Shown: in pieces, positions 1 through 6,985 of the stretch
Layout of the letters: the number at the start of each line of letters is the position of its first letter
Position numbering within the stretch: position 1 is the stretch's first letter
DNA from: Paramuribaculum sp.
GTDB taxonomy: Bacteria > Bacteroidota > Bacteroidia > Bacteroidales > Muribaculaceae
Assembly (NCBI GenBank): GCA_029051965.1
Contig: JAIDJZ010000161.1
Coordinates: 1 to 7,158, forward strand
DNA length: 7,158 bases
Reading direction: 5' to 3'
Position numbers and translations under genes: made by a program
The notes under the pieces: model-generated
Databases searched by the model: none
Told to the model about the DNA's origin: nothing
The model's input: only the letters and a program-made list of their open reading frames with translations

Positions 1-153
1 CGAGCTTATTTTTTAGCCGATTCCGGTGCGGAGGGAAGGAGAATATCGAGATATTCGACTGATCGACAATCCGGAAGTGGCAGAAAAGAAGCAGCAGATT
101 GTATAAAAGATTTTCGTTCACTTACTATCGTTTAAATTTGAACTCTTACTTAT
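1..153. repeat. MITE-like repeat, copy 1 (left end cut by window edge)
   Basis: This stretch matches 6114-6267 with five substitutions and one single-base gap (about 96% identical) and in the same orientation. The match stops at 153; beyond that the flanks are unrelated. It contains no credible gene. Visible parts are a central palindrome at 41-56 (GAATATC-GA-GATATTC), a GC-rich stem formed by 15-26 and 71-82, the motif ATTGTATAAA at 98-107, and the right terminal repeat at 132-152. The left terminal repeat, present in the other copy, should lie just outside the window. The base after the terminal motif is part of a TA dinucleotide (151-152), as in the other copy. I infer a miniature transposable element moved by a transposase encoded elsewhere; an alternative is a structured RNA or intergenic repeat family. 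Confidence 0.8.
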
Positions 154-222
154 TGTATTAAACTTACAACAGCGCGGAAACCACATGGTTCGGTCTTTTT
201 TTTTCGCACTCGACGCCTGCGG

Positions 223-921
223 TCAGCCATATTTGCTTATTCTGACAAGCGACGGCTCGTCCGTGATCTTGATTTCGCGGCCGTCGACAACGATCAGATG
301 CTCATTGACAAACGTCGTAAGCGTCCTGATCGCATTCGACGTCGTCATGTTCGAAAGGCTCGCAAGATCCTCTCGCGACATATACATACGAAGCGTCACT
401 CCGTCCGCCTCATAGCCATATTGCTGCCGGAGAGCGACAAGAGTCTCAGCCAGACGGCCGCGGATATGCTTCTGCGTCAGATTGACCGTACGCGTGTCCG
501 CACTGCCGAGATTGCGTGAAAGCTCGTGGAGAAAAAACCACATGACATCCCTGTTGCTCTCGATCAGACGGCGCACAACATCGAGAGGAATCATCCCGAT
601 TTCCGAAAGCTCCATCGCAGCGGCAGTATGGACATAGACCTCACGCGCAAAATATGCCCGGTAACCGAAATACTGAACCGGGCTGACAAGACGAAGAATC
701 TGCTGACGGCCTCCCGCCCCATCCTTATAGAGCTTTGCGCGGCCTTTCAGCAGCACAAAGAGATGCTCGGGATTCTCGCCTTCCGCATAGATGATCTGGT
801 TTTTCTTGAAGCGCTGGAGACAGAAACTGTCTGTCACCATACGCTTCTCATCGTTTGACAGCACGGACCAGAGGTCCGCCATATCCTCGCCGATGACCTG
901 TTCAAGGGCTTTCTTTATCAT
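223..921 (-). CDS. Crp/Fnr-family transcriptional regulator
   Basis: A 232-residue protein of usual length for Crp/Fnr regulators. Residues about 25-130 form the cyclic-nucleotide-binding-like beta-barrel (IIYAEGE near 43-49, then VLLKGRAKLYK), followed by a dimerisation helix at about 113-137. The winged helix-turn-helix is at about 150-222, with SREDLASLSNMTTSNAIRTL as the helix-turn-helix core, a form I associate with Bacteroidota members. The phosphate-binding RxxLS motif of true cAMP receptors is not apparent, and there is only one cysteine (C34), so neither cAMP sensing nor an FNR-type iron-sulphur cluster is supported. The effector is unknown. The gene lies 109 nt after the TolC-like gene on the same strand but has its own strong promoter, which also supports the chosen start. 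It may control the efflux genes, itself, or unrelated targets; its position is the only link. No terminator is evident after its stop. Confidence 0.93.
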   Translation of the reverse strand: MIKKALEQVIGEDMADLWSVLSNDEKRMVTDSFCLQRFKKNQIIYAEGENPEHLFVLLKGRAKLYKDGAGGRQQILRLVSPVQYFGYRAYFAREVYVHTAAAMELSEIGMIPLDVVRRLIESNRDVMWFFLHELSRNLGSADTRTVNLTQKHIRGRLAETLVALRQQYGYEADGVTLRMYMSREDLASLSNMTTSNAIRTLTTFVNEHLIVVDGREIKITDEPSLVRISKYG

Positions 922-956
922 TGCAATCGCCGTAAAACTATGTTTTATAACACATG

Positions 957-990
957 CAAAGGTAAAGAATCTTCTTCAATCCTGCAACAA
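957..990 (-). promoter_or_regulatory. Bacteroidota-type sigma-70 promoter of the Crp/Fnr gene
   Basis: Read on the minus strand, TACCTTTG (964-957) fits the Bacteroidota -7 consensus TAnnTTTG exactly. TTGTTG (990-985) supplies a -33 element 20 bp upstream, which is the expected spacing. Transcription would start near 950, giving a leader of about 30 nt before the ATG at 921. Confidence 0.8.
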
Positions 991-1000
991 AAATGTTACA
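983..1000. promoter_or_regulatory. Palindrome overlapping the -33 element, candidate operator
   Basis: The sequence TGCAACA-AAAA-TGTTACA is an inverted repeat with 7-bp arms, one mismatch and a 4-bp spacer. Its size and two-fold symmetry suit a dimeric Crp/Fnr protein. It covers the -33 box of the regulator's own promoter, so binding there would be expected to block RNA polymerase. That this protein binds here is inference. Confidence 0.45.
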
Positions 1001-1030
1001 AACTTCCCACTGATCACCTTCTGGACTCCC

Positions 1031-2323
1031 CTAACGGTTGTAGAATTCGAGAATCCGGCGGCGAAGAATCAGCTCATATCGCGACTGGACTGTCGAGATC
1101 CGCGACTTGATATATTCGGCGCGGGTCTGCTCAAGCTCCGTCGAATTGGCGCGGCCGAATTCAAATTTGACTTCCATAGCCTCGAAAGCCGCCCTGGTCG
1201 CATCCTCTGCGACAATCGCCGCCTCAAGCTTACTCTCTGCCGCCACAGCCTGAAGATGCGCCTGCTGAATCGACTTATAGAGATTGCTGCTCACATCCTC
1301 CTGACGCAGACGAGCCGTTGTCATGGCGACTTCTGCCCTCCTCACCCGGTTACGGGTCGCAAACGCGTCAAAAAGCGGAATCGAGAGCGTAAATCCGACC
1401 GACGTATTGAAATTGTCACGCATCTGACGATGAAACGGAGCGTTTTCAAAACCGTTCAGATGATAATAGCTGCTGCCGATTCCGGCATTGAACGACAGGC
1501 GAGGCAGATAGCCCGTTTTCGCAAGACGGATATTCCTGTCAGCGGCCTCTGTCTCATAGCGGGCGGCAAGAACCCCGTGGTTCGACTGCAATGCCGACGT
1601 ATAGACTTCGTCCGACGAAAGCGTCCGCGACTGCTCTTCCGGCAGAGGCCTGACATCGAAACCATCGCTCGACGGCAGCTGTAGAAGCTGCGACAGGTCG
1701 AGCAGCGCAAGCATACGGTCATTGCGCGCATTGACAACACTCAGATTGTCTTTCGCCACCTGCGCCTCTGCCTGCGTCAGCTCAAGCTCCGGTAGCTTTC
1801 CCTCCTCGACAAGAATCCGGCTGCGTTCAAGCTGAACCTCCGACAGACGCTTCTGCTCGCTCGCGACATCCTCCAGTTCTCCGGCATAGAGCACCTGAAG
1901 ATACTGCACGATGACCTGAAGCTCCACATTATCTTTCGTCGCCTCGACCTGTTCGGCCACCGTTTTCAGATAAGCCCTCGAATAGTCAAGCTGGCGGACA
2001 GCCGACAAGCCCTGGAACAGTGGCAGCGAAACGCCGACACTCCATCCCGTCTGCGACGTATTGCGGTTGGCATACGTATTCTCGGCCGTCAGACCGCGGC
2101 CGAAATTAAACGACTGACTCGCCTGCGCCTGCGCCTCAGGCAGAAATGCATCCTTTGCCTCCGTAACTCCAAGCTCGGCCGAATAGCGGTCGACCATAGC
2201 GTTTTTGACTGAAATATTGTGCGAGACCGCATAATTGATACAACTGTCCAGACTCCATTTCTCAGCCGCATCCATCTGGGAAAAAACCACAAGGAGCGCT
2301 GCTGCTATTACAAATCGTTTCAT
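1031..2323 (-). CDS. TolC-family outer-membrane efflux protein
   Basis: A 430-residue protein with a signal peptide at 1-19 (MKRF, then hydrophobic AAALLVVFSQ, likely cleaved after MDA). Two internally similar OEP halves follow. The first (about 24-215) starts with WSLDSCINYAVSHN and has the turn GWSVGVSLPLFQG at 93-105; the second (about 237-430) has the parallel turn SVGFTLSIPLFD at 308-319. Each half carries one beta-hairpin for the outer-membrane barrel and long alanine- and glutamate-rich helices for the periplasmic tunnel. The C-terminal GRANSTELEQTRAEYIKSR helix is typical of Bacteroidota members. It should trimerise into the outer-membrane exit duct for the adaptor and ABC permeases encoded just upstream. 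The gap to the adaptor gene is 32 nt, so co-transcription is likely. The protein looks full length. A lipobox is absent, so it is not an NodT-type lipoprotein. Confidence 0.92.
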   Translation of the reverse strand: MKRFVIAAALLVVFSQMDAAEKWSLDSCINYAVSHNISVKNAMVDRYSAELGVTEAKDAFLPEAQAQASQSFNFGRGLTAENTYANRNTSQTGWSVGVSLPLFQGLSAVRQLDYSRAYLKTVAEQVEATKDNVELQVIVQYLQVLYAGELEDVASEQKRLSEVQLERSRILVEEGKLPELELTQAEAQVAKDNLSVVNARNDRMLALLDLSQLLQLPSSDGFDVRPLPEEQSRTLSSDEVYTSALQSNHGVLAARYETEAADRNIRLAKTGYLPRLSFNAGIGSSYYHLNGFENAPFHRQMRDNFNTSVGFTLSIPLFDAFATRNRVRRAEVAMTTARLRQEDVSSNLYKSIQQAHLQAVAAESKLEAAIVAEDATRAAFEAMEVKFEFGRANSTELEQTRAEYIKSRISTVQSRYELILRRRILEFYNR

Positions 2324-2355
2324 CGGTTATTCTGATTATTTATCCGTTTATCCGT

Positions 2356-3462
2356 TCATTTCTGAGTGGCCGTTTCCTGACCTCGCAGAAGAGCTTTACT
2401 GTCAATCCCGCTCTTGACCTCGATATTGATCCCGTCGCTCACGCCTGTCACGATCGGAACCCGTCTGAACGTCTGCGTCGGAACCGAATCGATCAGACAG
2501 TAGACAAACGTCGAATCTCCCGAGAACTCAACGACACTCTCGGCGACACGCAACACATTATCCGCACGCTTAAGCCCTACACGCGCATTAGCACTGTAGC
2601 CCGCACGCATATTGACTCCGGGATCGGCATTGAGCGCGGCCTTCAGTTCAAACGTATTGGCACCCGTCGTCGAACTCCCCTTCGGTGAGATATACTCGAT
2701 CGTAGCACTCGCCTCGAAATCCGGAATCGCCCCGACCGTAATCGTCATAGGCATCCCGACAGCCAGCGACCCGATCTCAGTCTCATCGACCGTCCCCTTG
2801 AATATAAGATTGGTCATGTCTGCGATCGTAGCGATCGTCGTGCCATCGTTGAACGTATTTGACTGAATGACCGACGATCCGACCTTGACCGGCACATCAA
2901 GCACAAGACCGGCCGTCGTCGCGCGCACCTGCGTGTTGCTCTCCGACGCATTATATTGTGAGACCCCTTTCTTGACAATATCGACCGCATCAGCCGCCGA
3001 AACGACCTCCTCTTTTGCTCGGCTCAGCTCCGAAAGCGTTGTCTCATACTCCTCACGCGAAATCACCTTACGGTCATACAGATTCGTGTTGCGCTGATGA
3101 CGCGTCTCGACATCGCGCAGATTGATCCGCGCCAGATTCAGACGGTTTTCCGCCGACGACAGCTGCTGAGCATCCGGAATGACCTTGATGACAGCGATCA
3201 CATCGCCCGCCTTCACCATATCTCCGGCCTCGACATTGATCTGAGTGATGATTCCCGAAATCTGGGGTTTGATGTCGATCTCGTCACGAGGCTCGATCGT
3301 CCCCGTAAGCACCGCAGTCCGCTCGACCTCACCCATTGTCGGGCTGACAAGCTCATAGCTGGTCTCTTTAGGCCGGGAATTCAGATAGAGATAGACAAAC
3401 GTCGCAATAAACGCACACCCGAGAAGGGTCCATAGAAAAATGCGCAAAATTCTTTTCATCAT
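2356..3462 (-). CDS. Periplasmic adaptor (membrane fusion protein, MacA/HlyD type)
   Basis: A 368-residue adaptor. One membrane helix at about 7-27 anchors the N-terminus in the inner membrane. GTIEPRDEIDIKPQISGII (54-72) and the following VEAGDMVKAGDVIAVI form the first lipoyl half. Residues about 95-170 are a coiled-coil hairpin (QQLSSAENRLNLARINL and so on). RATTAGLVLDVPVKVGSSV (180-198) is the second lipoyl half, and about 215-292 is the beta-barrel domain. C16 follows LLG, but the hydrophobic stretch continues past it, so I read a membrane anchor, not a lipoprotein signal. It would bridge the two permeases to the TolC-like duct encoded next. Two methionines open the frame and I kept the first; the second is one codon on. 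The tail (GIDSKALLRGQETATQK) departs from the usual GxxxGDxVxxG pattern and may have drifted. The 119-nt gap before it is the longest within the permease-to-TolC part of the operon. Confidence 0.92.
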   Translation of the reverse strand: MMKRILRIFLWTLLGCAFIATFVYLYLNSRPKETSYELVSPTMGEVERTAVLTGTIEPRDEIDIKPQISGIITQINVEAGDMVKAGDVIAVIKVIPDAQQLSSAENRLNLARINLRDVETRHQRNTNLYDRKVISREEYETTLSELSRAKEEVVSAADAVDIVKKGVSQYNASESNTQVRATTAGLVLDVPVKVGSSVIQSNTFNDGTTIATIADMTNLIFKGTVDETEIGSLAVGMPMTITVGAIPDFEASATIEYISPKGSSTTGANTFELKAALNADPGVNMRAGYSANARVGLKRADNVLRVAESVVEFSGDSTFVYCLIDSVPTQTFRRVPIVTGVSDGINIEVKSGIDSKALLRGQETATQK

Positions 3463-3581
3463 GCTTGTATTATAATTTTTCGTTATTTGATTCTATGTAA
3501 GTCGTGTAAATTATTTTATACTTTCCAAAGGATGGATTTTCAGGCGGTATTTTTTCGAAGATGAAGATGACTTACTTTCTT

Positions 3582-4829
3582 CTATTTATCGTTGAGCGCC
3601 TCGACAGGCTTTATTCTCATCGCCTTCAGCGCCGGAATGATACCCGCGAGAGTCCCAAGTATAAGAAACGCGACAACAATTCCTGCGGCATCCGCCGGTG
3701 CAAGCTCGAAATGAGCCGACCCCAGAATCGGATCATATGTCAGCTTTTCCGTAAGAGCCAGTGCGCCGACCGCGAAACAGACTCCCGTAACGCCCGACAC
3801 TGCCGTCAGCGTCATGCTTTCCGTCAGGATCTGGACAATGATGTCGGACGGCTTGGCTCCGATCGCACGCCGGATTCCGATCTCCCGTGTGCGCTCCTTG
3901 ACGATGATCCACATTATATTTCCGACACCTATCACACCCGCAAGCAGCGTTCCAGCCCCGACAAAAAGAGCGAGCAGACTGATACCCATGAACAGATTGT
4001 CGACCATCTCGAACTGCTCCGAAATATCCATGAACCACATCGCCTTGTCATCATCCGGCGAAATCGGATGATTCATCGTTACCGAACGCCATAGCCACGC
4101 CTTCGCCTCTGTCGGAGTGTGACCCGGAACAGCAGTAAAAATCAGCGTGTTGACATCAGTCCCAAGATTGAATGCGCGCCGCATCGTCGCCGCAGGCACT
4201 ATCGCCGAATCATCAAGACGGCAGCCGATAGAGCCCTCTCCCTTCTGCCCGATCACCCCGACAACCTGAAAATAGATCCCATTGATCTCCATATAGTGGC
4301 CCAGAGGACTCTCGTTGCCGAACAGCTCCGACGCGACATTCTTTCCCAGCGCAACGACCTTTCGCAAGCCCCGGTTGTCCGTCTTATTTAGCTCACGCCC
4401 CTCATAGACAACCGGAATCTGCATCTTGAAATAATCCTCCTCCACACCCATCATCTGACCGCTCGCCGACTTCGTCCCGTACTTCATGCGTCCGACATTG
4501 TTGATCATCGCCGACGAATACTCCAGAATCGGACAGATCCGACGGAAATAATCGACATCATCCGTAGTCAGCGTCCACGCACGCCCCTTTTTGAATCCGC
4601 GATAGGGCTTCGTTGTGCGGTCTGGGAACGCCCCGCCAAGATTTGTGGCAAAACCCTGGAAGTTTCTCATCATCATTCCCTGAAGACCGGCGGCCCCGCC
4701 CCAGAGCATTCCGAGCATAGCCGTACCCCAGAAAATCCCGAAAGCAGTCAGAAACGTACGGGTCTTGTTGCGCGAAAGAGTTGCGATAATCTCGCGCCAG
4801 TTATCTCTGTCAAAAATTGGATTCTTCAT
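3582..4829 (-). CDS. ABC transporter permease 2 (FtsX/MacB type)
   Basis: A 415-residue permease with MacB topology: membrane helix 1 at about 25-48, a large periplasmic MacB-type core at about 50-275, then three membrane helices at about 280-308, 338-360 and 380-402. The cytoplasmic segment after helix 2, VKERTREIGIRRAIGAKPSD, is the conserved FtsX-domain region that contacts the ATPase, and the C-terminus ends in the usual KPVEALNDK. It has no fused ATPase domain, unlike E. coli MacB, so it must use the separate ATPase encoded upstream. It starts 15 nt after permease 1 stops, so translation is probably coupled. The two permeases share fold and motifs but their periplasmic cores differ clearly, suggesting a heterodimer. 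The 5' end (MKNPIFDRDNWREI) is typical for Bacteroidota members of the family. Substrate is not predictable from sequence. Confidence 0.93.
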   Translation of the reverse strand: MKNPIFDRDNWREIIATLSRNKTRTFLTAFGIFWGTAMLGMLWGGAAGLQGMMMRNFQGFATNLGGAFPDRTTKPYRGFKKGRAWTLTTDDVDYFRRICPILEYSSAMINNVGRMKYGTKSASGQMMGVEEDYFKMQIPVVYEGRELNKTDNRGLRKVVALGKNVASELFGNESPLGHYMEINGIYFQVVGVIGQKGEGSIGCRLDDSAIVPAATMRRAFNLGTDVNTLIFTAVPGHTPTEAKAWLWRSVTMNHPISPDDDKAMWFMDISEQFEMVDNLFMGISLLALFVGAGTLLAGVIGVGNIMWIIVKERTREIGIRRAIGAKPSDIIVQILTESMTLTAVSGVTGVCFAVGALALTEKLTYDPILGSAHFELAPADAAGIVVAFLILGTLAGIIPALKAMRIKPVEALNDK

Positions 4830-4844
4830 TTTCCAGTCTGTTTA

Positions 4845-6065
4845 TTACTCGTCGCGCAACGCTTCGACAGGTTTCACTTTAGTTGCCTTGATCGCCGGAA
4901 ACAGGCCGGCAAGCGCCCCGGCGACAATCAGAACGACTGTCACCTTGATCGCGATCGACAGATCGACCGTCGGATCTTTGAGAAACGGCGTTTCCTTCGT
5001 CAGATAGTCAATGACGCCCGTGACAATCATTCCGAGAGCGACACCCGCATAACCGAACAGAGTCGTGATGACAACGCTCTCCGTCACGATCTGAACCAGA
5101 ACCGAACGCGGTTTCGCCCCGATCGCCCGTCTGATGCCAAGCTCATGCGTCCGCTCGCGCACCGACACAAACATAATGTTGCTCACTCCGACGATTCCCG
5201 AAAGCAGTGTGAATATACCGATCACCCAGACTGCATAATCGAGAATACTCATCGCAGTCATCTGTGTCAGATAAGACGTGAAACGGTTCCATATATGCAC
5301 CGCGCTCAGGTCTTCCGGATCGAAATCATGGGCACGCGCCAGCGTCGCCCTGACCTCATTCTCCACAGCCGCTCCGTCTGCCTCATTCTCGACATTTCTG
5401 ATTCTGACCGTCATGTCGGAAACCTTGTCGTCATTGCCCGAGAGAAACATTGCCGTAGTGAAGGGAATATATGTCGACTTCTCCCAGTCATGGGCATAGA
5501 CCACGACAACCTGCCGCGCCACACCCAGAAGCGTGACCGTCTGCCCGACTGCTTCAACGTCGTCGCCAAACAGAGTCCGCGCATTCTGCTCGTGGAGCAC
5601 AATGACCTTACGCTTCTGTTCCAGATCACGGTCATTGAGAAAACGCCCGCTGATCATCTTGAGCTTCGCCCGCTCCGCCTCGGCCGGAAAATGCCCGTAG
5701 ACATTGTTGCTTATATAATCGCGCGGAGTCGACACCTTGACCGTGTCAAGCGTCTTCGCCGCTATGACCTGATCGACATGCTCGCGGTTTTCCGACTCGA
5801 TGACGCCTATATCGCCATTCTCCAGCTTGATCTGACGGCCGTCGGAATAACCCTTGTAGGCCTTGCTCGTGAAACCGCCGTAGACACTGATCGACCGCGC
5901 ATTGTCGATCGTCATATGCGAAGCGAAACCATTATACACCCCGCGGCTCATTCCGAGCAGAACTATAAGCATGAAAATGCCCCAGGCCACAGCGAGACCC
6001 GTCAGAGCCGTGCGCATCTTGTTGTTCGACAGCGTCTGGAATATTTCTCTGAAAAGATCAATCAT
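4845..6065 (-). CDS. ABC transporter permease 1 (FtsX/MacB type)
   Basis: A 406-residue permease. Membrane helix 1 is at about 20-41, the periplasmic MacB-type core at about 45-265, and three further helices at about 277-300, 328-352 and 371-392. The region after helix 2, SVRERTHELGIRRAIGAKPR (301-320), is the FtsX-domain segment expected to touch the ATPase, and the protein ends in KPVEALRDE. It has no nucleotide-binding domain. It probably pairs with permease 2, whose gene begins 15 nt downstream. The ATG at 6065 is the natural start, since MIDLFREIFQTLSNNKMRT is the usual N-terminal amphipathic segment before helix 1. Only 14 nt separate it from the MITE-like repeat that lies between this gene and the ATPase gene, so its leader RNA is largely made of repeat sequence. 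No Shine-Dalgarno sequence is visible. Confidence 0.93.
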   Translation of the reverse strand: MIDLFREIFQTLSNNKMRTALTGLAVAWGIFMLIVLLGMSRGVYNGFASHMTIDNARSISVYGGFTSKAYKGYSDGRQIKLENGDIGVIESENREHVDQVIAAKTLDTVKVSTPRDYISNNVYGHFPAEAERAKLKMISGRFLNDRDLEQKRKVIVLHEQNARTLFGDDVEAVGQTVTLLGVARQVVVVYAHDWEKSTYIPFTTAMFLSGNDDKVSDMTVRIRNVENEADGAAVENEVRATLARAHDFDPEDLSAVHIWNRFTSYLTQMTAMSILDYAVWVIGIFTLLSGIVGVSNIMFVSVRERTHELGIRRAIGAKPRSVLVQIVTESVVITTLFGYAGVALGMIVTGVIDYLTKETPFLKDPTVDLSIAIKVTVVLIVAGALAGLFPAIKATKVKPVEALRDE

Positions 6066-6079
6066 CAGCGTGAAGAAGT

Positions 6080-6266
6080 TAAGTAAGTGTTCAAATTTAA
6101 TTTATACAATATGCGAGCTTATTTTTTTTGCCGATTCCGGTGCGGAGGGAAGGAGAATATCGAGATATTCAACTGATCGACAATCCGGAAGCGGCAGGAA
6201 AGAAGCAGCAGATTGTATAAAAGATTTTCGTTCACTTACTATCGTTTTAATTTGAACTCTTACTTA
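6080..6266. repeat. MITE-like repeat, copy 2 (complete, inside the efflux operon)
   Basis: A 187-bp non-coding element made of nested inverted repeats. The outer arms are 6080-6100 and 6246-6266 (TAAGTAAG[T/A]GTTCAAATT). Inside are TTTATACAAT at 6101-6110 against ATTGTATAAA at 6212-6221, a GC-rich stem of 6129-6140 against 6185-6196 (TGCCGATTCCGG with CCGGAAGCGGCA, one mismatch), and a central palindrome at 6155-6170. Both outer arms end in TA, which would fit a TA target duplicated on insertion, as for IS630/Tc1-like transposons; that family link is inference. The right end carries a second, imperfect copy of the terminal motif (CACTTACTA, 6234-6242). The element fills the 181-nt gap between ATPase and permease 1 and overlaps the last codons of the ATPase gene. 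No transposase is encoded. Confidence 0.8.
6092..6099 (-). promoter_or_regulatory. Possible -7 box inside the repeat, upstream of permease 1
   Basis: Read on the minus strand, the terminal repeat contains TAAATTTG, an exact match to the Bacteroidota -7 consensus TAnnTTTG, 26 nt before the ATG of permease 1. No TTG is found at the -33 distance, so this is only half a promoter and may be a by-product of the AT-rich terminal repeat. Confidence 0.25.
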
Positions 6267-6957
6267 TGATTTCGTTATCCGGAACAATCAGACCGTCCGA
6301 AATGCGGATCACACGGTCCGTCTGAGCACCGCCTCCCGGGTCATGCGTGACAATCAGAATCGTCATTCCCTCCTCGTTCAGTTCACGGAAAGTTGCCATC
6401 ACATCGCGCGATGTCTTCGAATCGAGAGCGCCCGTCGGCTCGTCCGCAAGAATGATCGAAGGATTCGTGATCAGAGCGCGGGCAATCGCCACACGCTGCT
6501 TCTGTCCCCCCGACATCTCCCCCGGAAGATGATGCGCCCTGTCCGCAAGACCCATACGCTCAAGCTGCTCCATCGCAAGTTTGTTACGCCTCCGGCGCGA
6601 GACACCCTGATAGAACAGCGGCAAAGCGACATTCTCGACCGCATTCTTATAGTTGATCAGATTGAACGACTGAAAAACGAAACCGATCAGACGGTTTCGC
6701 AACTCAGCCGCACGGTTCTCCGTAAGATCCTTGACCAGCACACCGTTGAGATAATACTCCCCGCTGTCATAATTGTCCAGAATCCCGAGAATATTCAGAA
6801 GGGTTGACTTTCCCGAACCCGAAGCGCCCATTATAGACACAAGCTCCCCGCGACGTATCTCGAGATTGATCCCCTTGAGGACATGCAGCGGAACTGCACC
6901 ATCATAGGTTTTATTTATTTCCGTGAGGCGCAGAATTGCCTCGTCTTCTTGTTGCAT
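6247..6957 (-). CDS. ABC transporter ATP-binding protein (MacB/LolD-like)
   Basis: A 236-residue stand-alone ATPase. Walker A is GASGSGKST (44-52), the Q-loop glutamine is Q96 in FVFQSFNL, the signature is MSGGQ (148-152), Walker B is IILADE (168-173), the D-loop is GALDS (176-180) and the H-loop histidine is H205 in VTHD. All catalytic residues are present. It would power the two permeases encoded downstream. The open frame extends upstream to 7065, but I chose the ATG at 6957 because the family starts close to an ILRLTEINKTY strand, and because the extra 36 codons run through a foldback and terminal-repeat sequence. The last codons (ISKSSN and TAA) lie inside the MITE-like repeat, so the natural C-terminus was probably replaced. 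The H-loop is followed by DPGGGAQTDR, where relatives usually have DPEVAA or similar; a local compensated frameshift is possible. No Shine-Dalgarno sequence is visible. Confidence 0.92.
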   Translation of the reverse strand: MQQEDEAILRLTEINKTYDGAVPLHVLKGINLEIRRGELVSIMGASGSGKSTLLNILGILDNYDSGEYYLNGVLVKDLTENRAAELRNRLIGFVFQSFNLINYKNAVENVALPLFYQGVSRRRRNKLAMEQLERMGLADRAHHLPGEMSGGQKQRVAIARALITNPSIILADEPTGALDSKTSRDVMATFRELNEEGMTILIVTHDPGGGAQTDRVIRISDGLIVPDNEIISKSSN

Positions 6958-6985
6958 GTATCGTTTGCTTATTATTGGTTTCACT

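Noticed and set aside
179..204. Weak AACC/GGTT stem followed by nine T on the plus strand, resembling a Rho-independent terminator.
   Set aside because: The stem is only 4-5 bp with flanking mismatches, and it would act on plus-strand transcription, opposite to every gene in the window. It cannot end the Crp/Fnr transcript.
791..1684. 297-codon open frame on the plus strand opposite the regulator and TolC-like genes.
   Set aside because: It is antisense to two well-recognised genes, is rich in Arg, Cys and His as expected for a shadow of GC-rich codons, and shows no domain. The same applies to the 313-codon frame at 5145-6086.
2339..2356. Tandem TTTATCCG repeat between the adaptor and TolC-like genes.
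   Set aside because: Only two units of 8 bp in a 32-nt gap; too short to support a regulatory or slippage role.
6121..6196. GC-rich stem in the repeat with an adjacent run of eight T, as a possible attenuator between ATPase and permease 1.
   Set aside because: On the minus strand, the direction of the operon, the run is A and follows the stem, so it lacks the U-tract of an intrinsic terminator; on the plus strand the T run precedes the stem.
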